DNA of 13,554 nt from Pirellulaceae bacterium (GTDB taxonomy: Bacteria; Planctomycetota; Planctomycetia; Pirellulales; Pirellulaceae): NCBI GenBank assembly GCA_013002105.1, contig JABDKS010000896.1, positions 1 to 13,554 of the forward strand. Reading direction: 5' to 3'. The notes under the pieces are model-generated. The model did no database searches. It had not been told where the DNA came from and worked only from the letters and a program-made list of their open reading frames with translations. The position numbers were made by a program, and so were the translations under genes. Shown one piece after another: positions 5,896 to 13,554 of this stretch; the stretch's first letter is position 1, and the number at the start of each line of letters is the position of its first letter.

Positions 5896-7716
5896 ATGGT
5901 CGCTTACCTAGCGGTTCAGTCCGGCCCCGAAAAAGGAAAGCACTTCCCGCTTGATCCCAACCGCCCGATGCACATTGGGCGGGGCACGAATTGTGAAATC
6001 ATGCTCTCCGATCCGGTCAGCTCCAGGTTTCATGCCGTCATCTACTTCGAGGATGGGAACTGGCATCTGCGTGACACCAGCAGTCGCAACGGAACGATGG
6101 TCAATGGTCAGAAGGCGGATCACGCGCGAATCATCGATCAAGCGCTGGTGCAGATCGGCGCAACGGAGATGCGTTTGATCGAACCGTCGGTCGAGTTTGG
6201 GGCCGAAGACGAATCGATGCAGACGGTGATCCAAGACATCTCGATGTCGGGCAGATCGGACGCGGACCTTGATCCGCTGAGAAAGGTCGCCGAAACAGGG
6301 CAACTTTTCGATCTCTACCTACTCAGTCTCAGTTTGTTGCGATCAGAGAATCCAGACGAAACCATCGATTCAGTATTGAAGCTGCTACGCGATCGAACCA
6401 AAGCCGATGTGGTCGGACTGTCATTTGATTCAGGAGACGGACGCCAGAAACCTCAGCGTTGTGAACCCAGTGAAGCGATCGATCAAGTCAAACTCGGAAA
6501 GAGCCTGATCCGTCGAGTGATCGGCGCGGGCGAAGCGATCTGGGTTAATGAGCAGCGTGACGATAACCCAGCGGACATGAAGGCGTATGACAAGTGGTCC
6601 GATGCCATCTTTGTTCCGCTCAATAGCGACGACGAAAATTTGGGTGTGTTGCATCTCTATCGCAACACGCCTGCCTTTCAGGAAAACGACTTTGATTTGG
6701 CGGTTTCCGCCGGGCGTCTGCTGGCCGTCGGGCTCGGCAGTGCACTGCGCAGCGATTCACTCCGCGCCGAAAGTCGTCGCATTGCCGATCGAAATGCTGA
6801 CACCGATGAGCTGATCGGGACGAGTCCCATCATGGCAAAACTGAAAGAGAAGATCGAGCGGATCGGAAAAGCCAGCGGGAGTGTCCTGGTTCGGGGCGAA
6901 AGTGGTTCGGGCAAAGAGCTGGTGGCTCGTGCAGTGCACCGAGCAAGTAATCGCGTCTCGCGCCCGATGCTGACGGTCAATTGCGCCGCGATTCCGCACG
7001 AACTGATCGAAAGTCAGTTGTTTGGTCACAAGAAAGGTTCGTTTACCGGCGCCGATAGTGATCACGTTGGTTGGTTTCAGCAGGCCCACACCGGCACACT
7101 GTTTCTGGACGAGATTGGCGAACTGACTCTCGAAGGCCAGGCCAAGCTGCTTCGTATTTTGGAAGGGCATCCGTTCTTGCCGGTCGGTGCGACCGAACAG
7201 GTCCTAGTTGATGTGCGAGTAATCGCGGCGACAAATCGCGACTTGGCGGAGTTTGTGCGTGAGAAAAAGTTTCGCGAGGATTTGTTTTATCGATTGAGTG
7301 TGTTTGAGTTGTTCGTTCCGCCCTTGCGAGATCGGGGGTCCGACATCGATTTGTTGGTGGATCATTTTCTGGACCATTTCCGTCTTCAGCACGGACGCAG
7401 CAACCTGGAATTGACCGATGCAGCCCGCGATCGGTTACTTGAGTACGCCTGGCCTGGAAATGTTCGCCAGTTGCGTAACGTCATCGACAGCGCGGTCGTG
7501 ATGGCTGACGACCCGGCCATTGTTGCCGAAGATTTGGGATTGCGTGACGCGGGACTGAGTCGACTCGATACGTTGCGAATTGACGAATGGGAACGACGAC
7601 TGATCACCAAAGCATTGCAACAATCCGGTGGGAGCGTGCCCGACGCAGCCAAATTGTTGGGAGTCAGTCGCGCGACCGCCTATCGCAAAATTACCGAATA
7701 TGAAATCGAACGATAA
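5896..7716 (+). CDS. FHA-GAF sigma-54-dependent transcriptional activator
   Basis: The product is 606 residues. Residues 1-97 form a forkhead-associated (phosphothreonine-binding) domain: GRG at 28-30, SSRFH at 42-46 and SSRNGTMVNG at 62-71. Residues about 130-285 look like a GAF sensor. The AAA+ domain of sigma-54 activators follows: Walker A GESGSGKE (334-341), loop GSFTGA (381-386), Walker B GTLFLDEIGE (400-409), ATNRDL (445-450), FREDLFYRL (459-467) and WPGNVRQLRN (519-528). A Fis-type helix-turn-helix ends the chain (about 573-602, DAAKLLGVSRATAYRKI). It has no receiver domain, so input probably comes from a Ser/Thr kinase substrate via FHA and a ligand via GAF. The contact loop carries Ser where most members have Ala, a conservative change. 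Target genes are unknown. No Shine-Dalgarno is visible before the ATG at 5896. Confidence 0.95.
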   Translation: MVAYLAVQSGPEKGKHFPLDPNRPMHIGRGTNCEIMLSDPVSSRFHAVIYFEDGNWHLRDTSSRNGTMVNGQKADHARIIDQALVQIGATEMRLIEPSVEFGAEDESMQTVIQDISMSGRSDADLDPLRKVAETGQLFDLYLLSLSLLRSENPDETIDSVLKLLRDRTKADVVGLSFDSGDGRQKPQRCEPSEAIDQVKLGKSLIRRVIGAGEAIWVNEQRDDNPADMKAYDKWSDAIFVPLNSDDENLGVLHLYRNTPAFQENDFDLAVSAGRLLAVGLGSALRSDSLRAESRRIADRNADTDELIGTSPIMAKLKEKIERIGKASGSVLVRGESGSGKELVARAVHRASNRVSRPMLTVNCAAIPHELIESQLFGHKKGSFTGADSDHVGWFQQAHTGTLFLDEIGELTLEGQAKLLRILEGHPFLPVGATEQVLVDVRVIAATNRDLAEFVREKKFREDLFYRLSVFELFVPPLRDRGSDIDLLVDHFLDHFRLQHGRSNLELTDAARDRLLEYAWPGNVRQLRNVIDSAVVMADDPAIVAEDLGLRDAGLSRLDTLRIDEWERRLITKALQQSGGSVPDAAKLLGVSRATAYRKITEYEIER

Positions 7717-7799
7717 TACCGCCTCGGTTCGCGCTGGTCGCGCACAAAATTCACCTCACCCCGACTTCGCTGCGTACCGAATTTCTTTTCCCCAAGGGT

Positions 7800-7818
7800 G
7801 GCGGATCTAAATTCCGCC
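7800..7818 (+). other. Small stem-loop after the activator gene
   Basis: GGCGGA (7800-7805) pairs with TCCGCC (7813-7818) over a 7-base loop. It lies 83 bases after the activator stop and 8 bases before the presumed TTG start of the glycosyltransferase, where no Shine-Dalgarno is visible. It might influence initiation of that gene. No T-run follows. Confidence 0.4.
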
Positions 7819-7826
7819 GAACGATT

Positions 7827-9071
7827 TTGCTCGCGATACTTTCAGCACCGGGCTCGCGCGGGGATGTCAATCCGATGATCGCGATCGGTCGTGAGTTGCG
7901 ACAGCGTGGTTTCGAGGTCGTGATTTCGCTGTCGGAGCCGTACGCAGCAATCGCTCAGCACGCTGGACTGACGGTCGAACCTGTCATCAGCACAGATCAG
8001 TTCCACGAAATGGTGGGCGATCCGGCCGTGTGGAAAACCGTTCGTGGCGTTCGCCGTGTGCTGCAGGCGATGTCGGATCACTTCGTCCGTCCGCACCACG
8101 AAGTCATTCGTCGGCATCTGCGTCCGGGTAAAACGATCTTGGTTTCGCATCCACTGGATTACGCATCACGGGTGATCCGCGAAAGCGAATTGGCCACGCC
8201 GCTGGTCGACATTCACTTGCAACCGGTCGTGCTGCGCACACCCCAGTCGCCGCCCAAGATGACGCCGTGGTGGTTTGAAATCTCGCGGCCTGCGTGGGCC
8301 GTACGTTTGTTGTACTACTTGGCCGACCACTTGGGATTGGATCCAGTGATTCGTCCGGCGGTCAATCAGTTGCGATCTGAATACAGCCTGCCGCCGATCC
8401 GCCGCGTTCTGAACGAGTGGTGGCTTTCACCTGACCGCGTGATCGCGATGTATCCCAAGTGGTACGCACCTGAGACCGAGATATTTTGTCCGCGTTTGGT
8501 ACATGCAGGATTTCCATTAGACGATCTGGATGATCGCCCACTGGAACCACCGCCGGAGCGACCAGTCGTCTTCACCGCCGGCACGGCTCACTTTCACGGT
8601 CGACGATTTTTTCAACGTGCGGTCGCGTCGTGCCAGGAGTTGGGGCTACCCGGTTTGCTGCTGTCGCCGCACGCGGACAATTTTCCGTCCCAGCTGCCAG
8701 CCAACGTCCACACAAGTTCGTACGTATCACTGAGCAAGTTATTGCCCCACTGCCAAGCGATCGTACACCACGGCGGCATCGGGACCACATCGCAATCGCT
8801 CGCGGCTGCGACACCCCAGGTCATCCGACCGCTGGCATTTGATCAATTTGACAATGCGACTCGAATTCATCGGCTTGGGTGCGGCGTGTGGCTCAAACGC
8901 GACGCGCAACTCGCATCGACTTTGCAGCGATTAATCGGCGATCGGTCCACCGCACAACACTGTCGTGACGTCGCCGAGCAAATGTCGGGCATGAACGGCG
9001 CGCAAACGGCGGCCGACGAGATTGCATCGGTTTACGACCGGTCCCTGCGACATGACGGACCGAAAGTTTGA
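7827..9071 (+). CDS. GT1-family glycosyltransferase (UGT/MGT-like)
   Basis: The product is 414 residues of GT-B fold. The N-terminal domain opens with LAILSAPGSRGDVNPMIAIG (2-21), the acceptor-side GSRGDVxP motif of the UDP-glucuronosyl/UDP-glucosyltransferase superfamily. The C-terminal donor-binding domain has HHGGIGT (314-320) followed by PLAFDQFDNA (336-343), where Asp/Gln after the PxxxDQ motif contact the sugar nucleotide. Such enzymes glycosylate lipids, natural products or macrolides using a nucleotide sugar; the substrate here is not predictable. There is no signal peptide or membrane helix. The TTG at 7827 is the first usual start in the frame and gives a slightly short first strand. 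The frame is open upstream to the end of the activator gene, so an atypical upstream start cannot be excluded. The stop codon overlaps the likely start of the GspF-like gene. Confidence 0.9.
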   Translation: MLAILSAPGSRGDVNPMIAIGRELRQRGFEVVISLSEPYAAIAQHAGLTVEPVISTDQFHEMVGDPAVWKTVRGVRRVLQAMSDHFVRPHHEVIRRHLRPGKTILVSHPLDYASRVIRESELATPLVDIHLQPVVLRTPQSPPKMTPWWFEISRPAWAVRLLYYLADHLGLDPVIRPAVNQLRSEYSLPPIRRVLNEWWLSPDRVIAMYPKWYAPETEIFCPRLVHAGFPLDDLDDRPLEPPPERPVVFTAGTAHFHGRRFFQRAVASCQELGLPGLLLSPHADNFPSQLPANVHTSSYVSLSKLLPHCQAIVHHGGIGTTSQSLAAATPQVIRPLAFDQFDNATRIHRLGCGVWLKRDAQLASTLQRLIGDRSTAQHCRDVAEQMSGMNGAQTAADEIASVYDRSLRHDGPKV

Positions 9072-10153
9072 ACGATCCACCTCTCGGTCCCGCAGGTTCG
9101 GTCGGCGATGCGCGGCGTCCGCCGCAACCCTTTCGTGAAGTGGAGATGGTGCGATGGGGCTGGCGGCGTTTGCGAGACGCGCTCAGACGCAGCATCCACG
9201 CGTTGAAACCGACCGACTATCGAAATCTGGCGCGGTTTGCCGATGATCTGCGCACCTGGTATTGCTCAGGCAGCGATACCGCACGTGGACTGGAGATGTG
9301 CGTCAAGTCAGTACGCACTACCGCGTTTGGCAAGCGTTGGGCGACAGCATCCGATCGCGTGCGGGAAGGCGCCTCGCTGACCGACGCTCTGTCAAACGCA
9401 TCGGATTATCTGCCGGAGTTCTTTCTGCCGGTGATCGACGCGGGCGAAAAGGCAGGCCGACTGGATGATGCGTTGGCGTTCGTCGCCAACCATTGCCGCC
9501 TACTGGCGGGCCCCGCATCGGCGATCCGCAACGTCTGGTTGTATCCACTGGCAATCATGATTTTTGGATCGCTGCTAAAAATATTCATCTTCCTCGCGAT
9601 GGGATCGTTGTCAGGTGCCTTTTCGATGCTGATCGGCGAATTGTTTTCCTGGTTGCAATTGGCAGTGGTCGTCATGATTTTGATTGCGACGCCCGCAAGG
9701 TACTACTTTGAACAATTATGTTTACAGTTTCCAATCATCGGTCAGTTGCAGCGCGAGATCGCGATGAATCGTTTCTTCCGCACGATGGCGTTGGTTTATG
9801 GCGTCGGTGGCCATCGGGTCGAAATGATGATCCACACCGCTGCCAAAGCCGTCAGCAACACAGCGATTCGAGCCGAGTTGTTGAAGGCGGCCGATGGGAT
9901 CGAACAGAAGCAAGGCGTCACCGAAGCGTTTCGGGTTGTTGATCCGATCAGTGACGAAGAAAAATCGACGATCGAAATCGGCGAAATGTCTGGGAAACTT
10001 GAACAAGCATTCGACGCAATCGCTGATAAGGCCGAAGCCAGTATGCTGCCAAAATTGAGAACAATTCAGTCGCTGTCAACTAAGGTTTTGATGTATGCCG
10101 TGATGATGTCCCTGGCCGGAACAATGCTAAGCATCCTACTTTCAACGCGGTGA
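9068..10153 (+). CDS. Type II secretion system F/PilC-family inner-membrane protein
   Basis: The product is up to 361 residues. It has two GspF repeats, each ending in the family motif: LPEFFLPVIDAGEKAGRLDDAL (115-136) and ISDEEKSTIEIGEMSGKLEQ (294-313). Membrane segments lie at about 155-178, 193-210 and 338-358, the standard topology of the platform protein that couples the secretion or pilus ATPase to pseudopilus assembly. Chain length is slightly short of the usual 400 because the N-terminal region is reduced. The TTG at 9068 overlaps the glycosyltransferase TGA (TTGA), which suggests coupling; an ATG at 9146 with GAAG nearby would remove 26 poorly conserved residues. No gspE, gspG or other secretion gene is adjacent, so it looks like an orphan copy, common in planctomycetes. 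Confidence 0.92.
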   Translation: MNDPPLGPAGSVGDARRPPQPFREVEMVRWGWRRLRDALRRSIHALKPTDYRNLARFADDLRTWYCSGSDTARGLEMCVKSVRTTAFGKRWATASDRVREGASLTDALSNASDYLPEFFLPVIDAGEKAGRLDDALAFVANHCRLLAGPASAIRNVWLYPLAIMIFGSLLKIFIFLAMGSLSGAFSMLIGELFSWLQLAVVVMILIATPARYYFEQLCLQFPIIGQLQREIAMNRFFRTMALVYGVGGHRVEMMIHTAAKAVSNTAIRAELLKAADGIEQKQGVTEAFRVVDPISDEEKSTIEIGEMSGKLEQAFDAIADKAEASMLPKLRTIQSLSTKVLMYAVMMSLAGTMLSILLSTR

Positions 10154-10180
10154 ACCGCGTCTGGTCGCGTGATCGTATTC

Positions 10181-10250
10181 GTGGGCCACGACCTATCCTG
10201 CCACGTTTCCGTGAGGAAAACCGGGGTTGCCAGGACAGGTCCTGGCCTAC
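10181..10250. repeat. 70-base inverted-repeat element between convergent genes
   Basis: The left arm 10181-10203 pairs with the right arm 10228-10250 at 19 Watson-Crick positions plus one G-T, with three mismatches out of 23. Inside the 24-base spacer, TTTCC (10206-10210) pairs with GGAAA (10215-10219) around a GTGA tetraloop. The right arm contains CCAGGAC-AG-GTCCTGG, palindromic on its own, and recurs at 5562-5585. The element sits between the stop of the GspF-like gene (10153) and the stop of the minus-strand ATPase (10287), so it may end both transcripts. It lacks T-runs, so a REP-like or cruciform element is equally possible. Confidence 0.75.
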
Positions 10251-10286
10251 GATTCTGCTGCTCTTAGGAGCCTTTTCGGATCGGCA

Positions 10287-13200
10287 CTAGGTTTTTGGCT
10301 GACTTTCGCCCGATGCGGAATCGAACTCGGATTCGATTTCGTTGTAGGTCGCCAACATCGCATCGAGCTGTTCTTGCAGCTTGCTCAAATCACGTCCGTT
10401 GTCGATCGATTCGGCCAGTATCGGACGTAACCATTCCTGCATCAGATGGAACTGGCCCTTGATCAAATCGGCCAACACGCGTGGAACTTTGTGTTGCACG
10501 AATACCTTTTGGTCCGGCGGCGAGGCCGCCTGCTGGGCACTGATTTTCTCAAGTTGTTGACTGGTCGTCTTAAGCGTTTCGGCAAGTTGGGTTCCCGATG
10601 CTGTCAGACTCTGACGCAGCGAATCCACACGCGCATCCATTCGTTCCTCCGCACCGTCGCTCTGTGTCGCAATCGCTCGCGAGATCACTTGGCGGATCGA
10701 TTCCAGGCCGTCACGCATCGAGGCAAGCTGGCGCATCAACTGACCGGCCTGGTCTTCGCTGTCCATGCCCTGCATCCGTATGCTTTCGACAAACGCGTAC
10801 TTGATCGCGTCCCAACGTTCCTTTTCGTCGGTCGTCAAAACACCCATCAGTTCCTTGAACTTCAGCACATTGGCTTCGTTGTCGGTCGTCAGGGTCTGCG
10901 CGTCCTGTTCGTAGCTGCTGACAATCAAACTTTGCAATTCTTGTTCGTTCATGACGCTGGCGACTTTTTCGGCCATGCGATTCATGTTCCGATATGAACC
11001 CTGCAGTTTGAACGGAGGTTCGGTGCGGTAGGCATCGGCTTGAGCGGCACTGCGGATGTAGGCGCGATTGACGCGAAGCACGACGTCGCGGACCCGCAAC
11101 AACTTGCGCATCACTTCGTACATCTCGCGGACCTGGTCCATCGAAATGTTACTCTCCAATTCGATGCCTTCGATCGAATCGCGTTGTGCCGCGTTGATCA
11201 CTGCTCTGGCATCCTCCGGCGACGCGGTTGCCAGCGGCGCGAGCGTTGTGTTGCTGGTCAGGCAATTTTCCAGGTAACTCATCTCGAACGCGTCCGCCGA
11301 ATCGCCGATGATTTCGCCCAGGTTGTAGACATCGGCACGATTGGAAAGCATGTCGGGGATCTGGAAGCGTTCACCCGATTCGGTGTACGGGTTGCCCGCC
11401 ATCACGACGGCCACACGTCGCCCGCGCAAATCATAAGTCCGTGTTTTTCCGTTACGCACGCCTTCGATTTTTCGAGTCGCGTCACACAGCGAGATAAATT
11501 TCTGCAACAACTCGGGGTGCGTGTGCTGAATATCATCCAAGTACAGCATCACATTGTCGCCCATTTCTAAGGCGAGATTCAAACGCTCGATTTCTTCGCG
11601 GGCAGCCGCGTTGGGTGCTTCGGCTGGATCGAGTGACGTGACGCCGTGACCGATCGCAGGTCCATTGATTTTCATGAACACAACGCCCAGGCGATTGGCG
11701 ATGTATTCCATCAACGTCGTTTTGCCGTAACCCGGTGGCGAGATCAACAGCAGCAATCCCATCCTGTCGGTTCGCTTGTCTTCGCCCGCGGCTCCCATTT
11801 GTTTTGCCAGGTTATCACCAATCAACGGCAAATAAACTTCGTCCAGCAAACGGTTGCGTACAAAGCTGGTCAGAACCCGCGGTTTGAATTCGTCCAGTCG
11901 CATGTCATCGCGCGTCTGATCAACGATCCGACTTTTGGTTTCTTGCAACAAACGAAAACGTGGCGCAACCTCATTGCGATAACGACGCACGCGACGCAAA
12001 AGTTCGTGAAAGTGAACTCCCAGCGTGCCTTTTGTAATACGTGCATGGCTGCCGGCAAGTCCCGTCAACTTTTCCGCAACCGTAGCGTCAGCAACTCGCA
12101 TTGATTCGGTGCCGCCAGCGAGCAGGATCCAAGCTAATTCGTCGATGTAGTTGACCGCCGGATCTGCGTCATCGGACTTCGCGTGGGTGGTGACAAATGC
12201 GTCTGCCCAGTTGCGTGCCAAAATGAACGAACGAATGGGATCAGAGTCGGCGGTCTTCAGAGCCGTCGTAAGCAGTTTTTCACGTTCGGCCGCCGGAATC
12301 GCCGCGTTGAACTCGGTCAGCAAGTGTTCGGCGCGTCCGCTGACGACCACTTTGCGAGGCGTATGCGTCAGTTGATCGAACAGATAGTCAGCGATTCGCT
12401 GCGAGCTGACGTCGGTATCGAACAACGGCCGCCAAAGATCTTGTTGGGCATCGGCCAGTTCGACCAGTCGACCACGAAACTCCATTGCGGGCTGCGCGTG
12501 CGGGTACGCCTTGGCCAGTTTTGCAAATCCACCAATCCAATCGGTCATCGCCTTGCGGTCTTTGGCGGCCAGCAGTTTTTGGAACCAAAGTTGCGCCGCT
12601 GTGCGTACGCTCGGTGCGTGCCGCAGCAAATCGATTGTCTTATCAAATTGCACCAGCGACTGTAGAATCGCTGCCGCATCGTGATCATGCACACCCTTTG
12701 CGTAGCCCTCGTCAAATCGTCCGCTCGTTTTGCTTTGGATCCATGCAGCGTCGATTTGGTCGGCCGAAATGCTCTGGCCGCTCGCGTTAAGTTGTTCAAA
12801 CAAGTCGACGGCCAGGTACTCGGCTCGATAGACTTCGGCGTTCTCACTGACCAGTTCTTGATTCCAAAGATCTTTGGACAGCGTCAGCGCGTCATCGTCC
12901 AGTGGCTCAAAGAATTGTGTGCCGGTAAGGTGCAGGCACATTTCGCCGCCCCGCAGGACGGTGGTCAAATCCAAGGGCTGCGTGTTGACGGCAAATCGTT
13001 GTGATCCCAAACGGATGACATCGCCACCGTCTTCGTACAAGTCTTGGCGGTCTTTCAGTTGTCGCGTTGCATCTTCGCGAACGGTTTTCAATCTGCTTTG
13101 CAAATCTCCGACACGAACCGCGTCGTCCAGTTCTCCCAATTGGTCGATGATGTCACGCACCTTTTCGACCATCAAGTCGCCGGCAAAATAAGCAGCGATC

Positions 13201-13554
13201 TCGTCGATCGATTCCATCGAACGGGCTCGAGTGTCGATGCCCTTCAAAATGCGATCGGCTGCCGATGCAAGCGATTCGGCTCGGCGATTGCGTTTTTCGA
13301 CAAGCTGAACCTTGCGAGATTCAAAGGCTGCGTAAACTTCCTCGCGTCGCTGAGTCAGTTGCAGTACGAATTCGTCGAACTCGGCAAATCGGCCTTCCAG
13401 TTCCTCCAGCTGAACCATCACCTTGGTCAAGTATTCGTCACACTTTTCCGGCGTATCGCAAACATCCAGGTATCCCGACGTTGTTTGTTCCAGCAGTCGC
13501 AGCTGCGATGCAAATTCCGCTTGACCTTCGACGCTGACCAATTCGCCGATTCGT
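10287..13554 (-). CDS. Giant 'DNA repair ATPase'-family protein with MoxR-like AAA+ domain, partial (N-terminus beyond right edge)
   Basis: The frame is open from the right edge to a TAG at 10287, giving about 1088 residues. A TTG at 13541 exists, but four in-frame codons precede it without a stop and the family is much longer (about 1600 residues or more), so the start lies outside. Numbering from that TTG: a charged coiled coil at about 35-165; a helical middle (about 240-560); then the AAA+ core with Walker A SPPGYGKTT (601-609), MKINGPAIGHGVTSLDPAEA (623-642), Walker B NVMLYLDDIQH (663-673), sensor 1 VVMAGNPYTES (712-722) and SNRADVYNLG (733-742). A C-terminal helical and coiled-coil tail (about 930-1075) ends at QPKT. 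The AAA+ core is MoxR-like and is found in large bacterial proteins annotated as DNA repair ATPases. That function is largely unverified; MoxR-type ATPases more often act as chaperones or remodellers. The gene converges with the GspF-like gene. Confidence 0.88.
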   Translation of the reverse strand, partial: RIGELVSVEGQAEFASQLRLLEQTTSGYLDVCDTPEKCDEYLTKVMVQLEELEGRFAEFDEFVLQLTQRREEVYAAFESRKVQLVEKRNRRAESLASAADRILKGIDTRARSMESIDEIAAYFAGDLMVEKVRDIIDQLGELDDAVRVGDLQSRLKTVREDATRQLKDRQDLYEDGGDVIRLGSQRFAVNTQPLDLTTVLRGGEMCLHLTGTQFFEPLDDDALTLSKDLWNQELVSENAEVYRAEYLAVDLFEQLNASGQSISADQIDAAWIQSKTSGRFDEGYAKGVHDHDAAAILQSLVQFDKTIDLLRHAPSVRTAAQLWFQKLLAAKDRKAMTDWIGGFAKLAKAYPHAQPAMEFRGRLVELADAQQDLWRPLFDTDVSSQRIADYLFDQLTHTPRKVVVSGRAEHLLTEFNAAIPAAEREKLLTTALKTADSDPIRSFILARNWADAFVTTHAKSDDADPAVNYIDELAWILLAGGTESMRVADATVAEKLTGLAGSHARITKGTLGVHFHELLRRVRRYRNEVAPRFRLLQETKSRIVDQTRDDMRLDEFKPRVLTSFVRNRLLDEVYLPLIGDNLAKQMGAAGEDKRTDRMGLLLLISPPGYGKTTLMEYIANRLGVVFMKINGPAIGHGVTSLDPAEAPNAAAREEIERLNLALEMGDNVMLYLDDIQHTHPELLQKFISLCDATRKIEGVRNGKTRTYDLRGRRVAVVMAGNPYTESGERFQIPDMLSNRADVYNLGEIIGDSADAFEMSYLENCLTSNTTLAPLATASPEDARAVINAAQRDSIEGIELESNISMDQVREMYEVMRKLLRVRDVVLRVNRAYIRSAAQADAYRTEPPFKLQGSYRNMNRMAEKVASVMNEQELQSLIVSSYEQDAQTLTTDNEANVLKFKELMGVLTTDEKERWDAIKYAFVESIRMQGMDSEDQAGQLMRQLASMRDGLESIRQVISRAIATQSDGAEERMDARVDSLRQSLTASGTQLAETLKTTSQQLEKISAQQAASPPDQKVFVQHKVPRVLADLIKGQFHLMQEWLRPILAESIDNGRDLSKLQEQLDAMLATYNEIESEFDSASGESQPKT

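Noticed and set aside
10446..10997. 183-residue plus-strand open frame opposite the ATPase, with other long antisense frames up to 13537
   Set aside because: These mirror a strongly supported minus-strand gene with clear AAA+ motifs. Their products show no domain and are rich in His/Arg, as expected of shadow frames in this GC-rich coding sequence.
13539..13541. TTG as the true start of the giant ATPase
   Set aside because: The frame continues upstream to the window edge without a stop, and the family has a long N-terminal half that would lie there.

Overview
The window reads as ordinary chromosome from a planctomycete, probably a Pirellulales/Rhodopirellula-like bacterium. This is an inference from gene content and style: loosely packed genes with gaps of 100-450 bases, many TTG/GTG starts, a FloA-type flotillin, an FHA-GAF-sigma-54 activator, Tad-type pilus pseudopilins, and a very large MoxR-like 'DNA repair ATPase' family protein. 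No rRNA, tRNA, transposase, integrase, phage gene or CRISPR array was seen.

Layout. Positions 1-3855 carry minus-strand genes. Read in their own direction they are: an 83-residue small protein of unknown function (3855-3604), the flotillin floA (3158-2103), an alpha/beta hydrolase (1935-1114), a TadE-like pseudopilin (about 900-478) and a TadG-like protein that runs off the left edge (395-1). Two of the gaps hold short-period tandem repeats: a 16-bp array before the hydrolase, and a 21-bp array plus a second 16-bp array before floA. Positions 4109-10153 carry plus-strand genes: monofunctional chorismate mutase aroH, an unrecognised 322-residue protein whose ribosome binding site lies inside the end of aroH, an FHA-GAF-AAA+-Fis transcriptional activator, a GT1-type glycosyltransferase, and a GspF/PilC-family membrane protein that overlaps the glycosyltransferase stop codon. 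Positions 13554-10287 (minus) carry the C-terminal 1088 or so residues of the giant ATPase, which continues past the right edge.

The genes do not form one pathway. Three themes recur. The first is cell-envelope and secretion parts (TadE/TadG pseudopilins, GspF-like platform protein, flotillin, glycosyltransferase). The second is regulation through RNA polymerase-sigma-54 (the FHA-GAF activator). The third is aromatic amino-acid synthesis (aroH).

The most interesting points outside the genes are the two gaps with tandem repeats and a 70-base inverted-repeat element (10181-10250) between the convergent gspF-like and ATPase genes. One arm of that element recurs at 5562-5585. Within genes, the best leads are the translationally coupled aroH/unknown pair and the giant ATPase. 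No clearly new multi-gene system could be demonstrated from this window alone.
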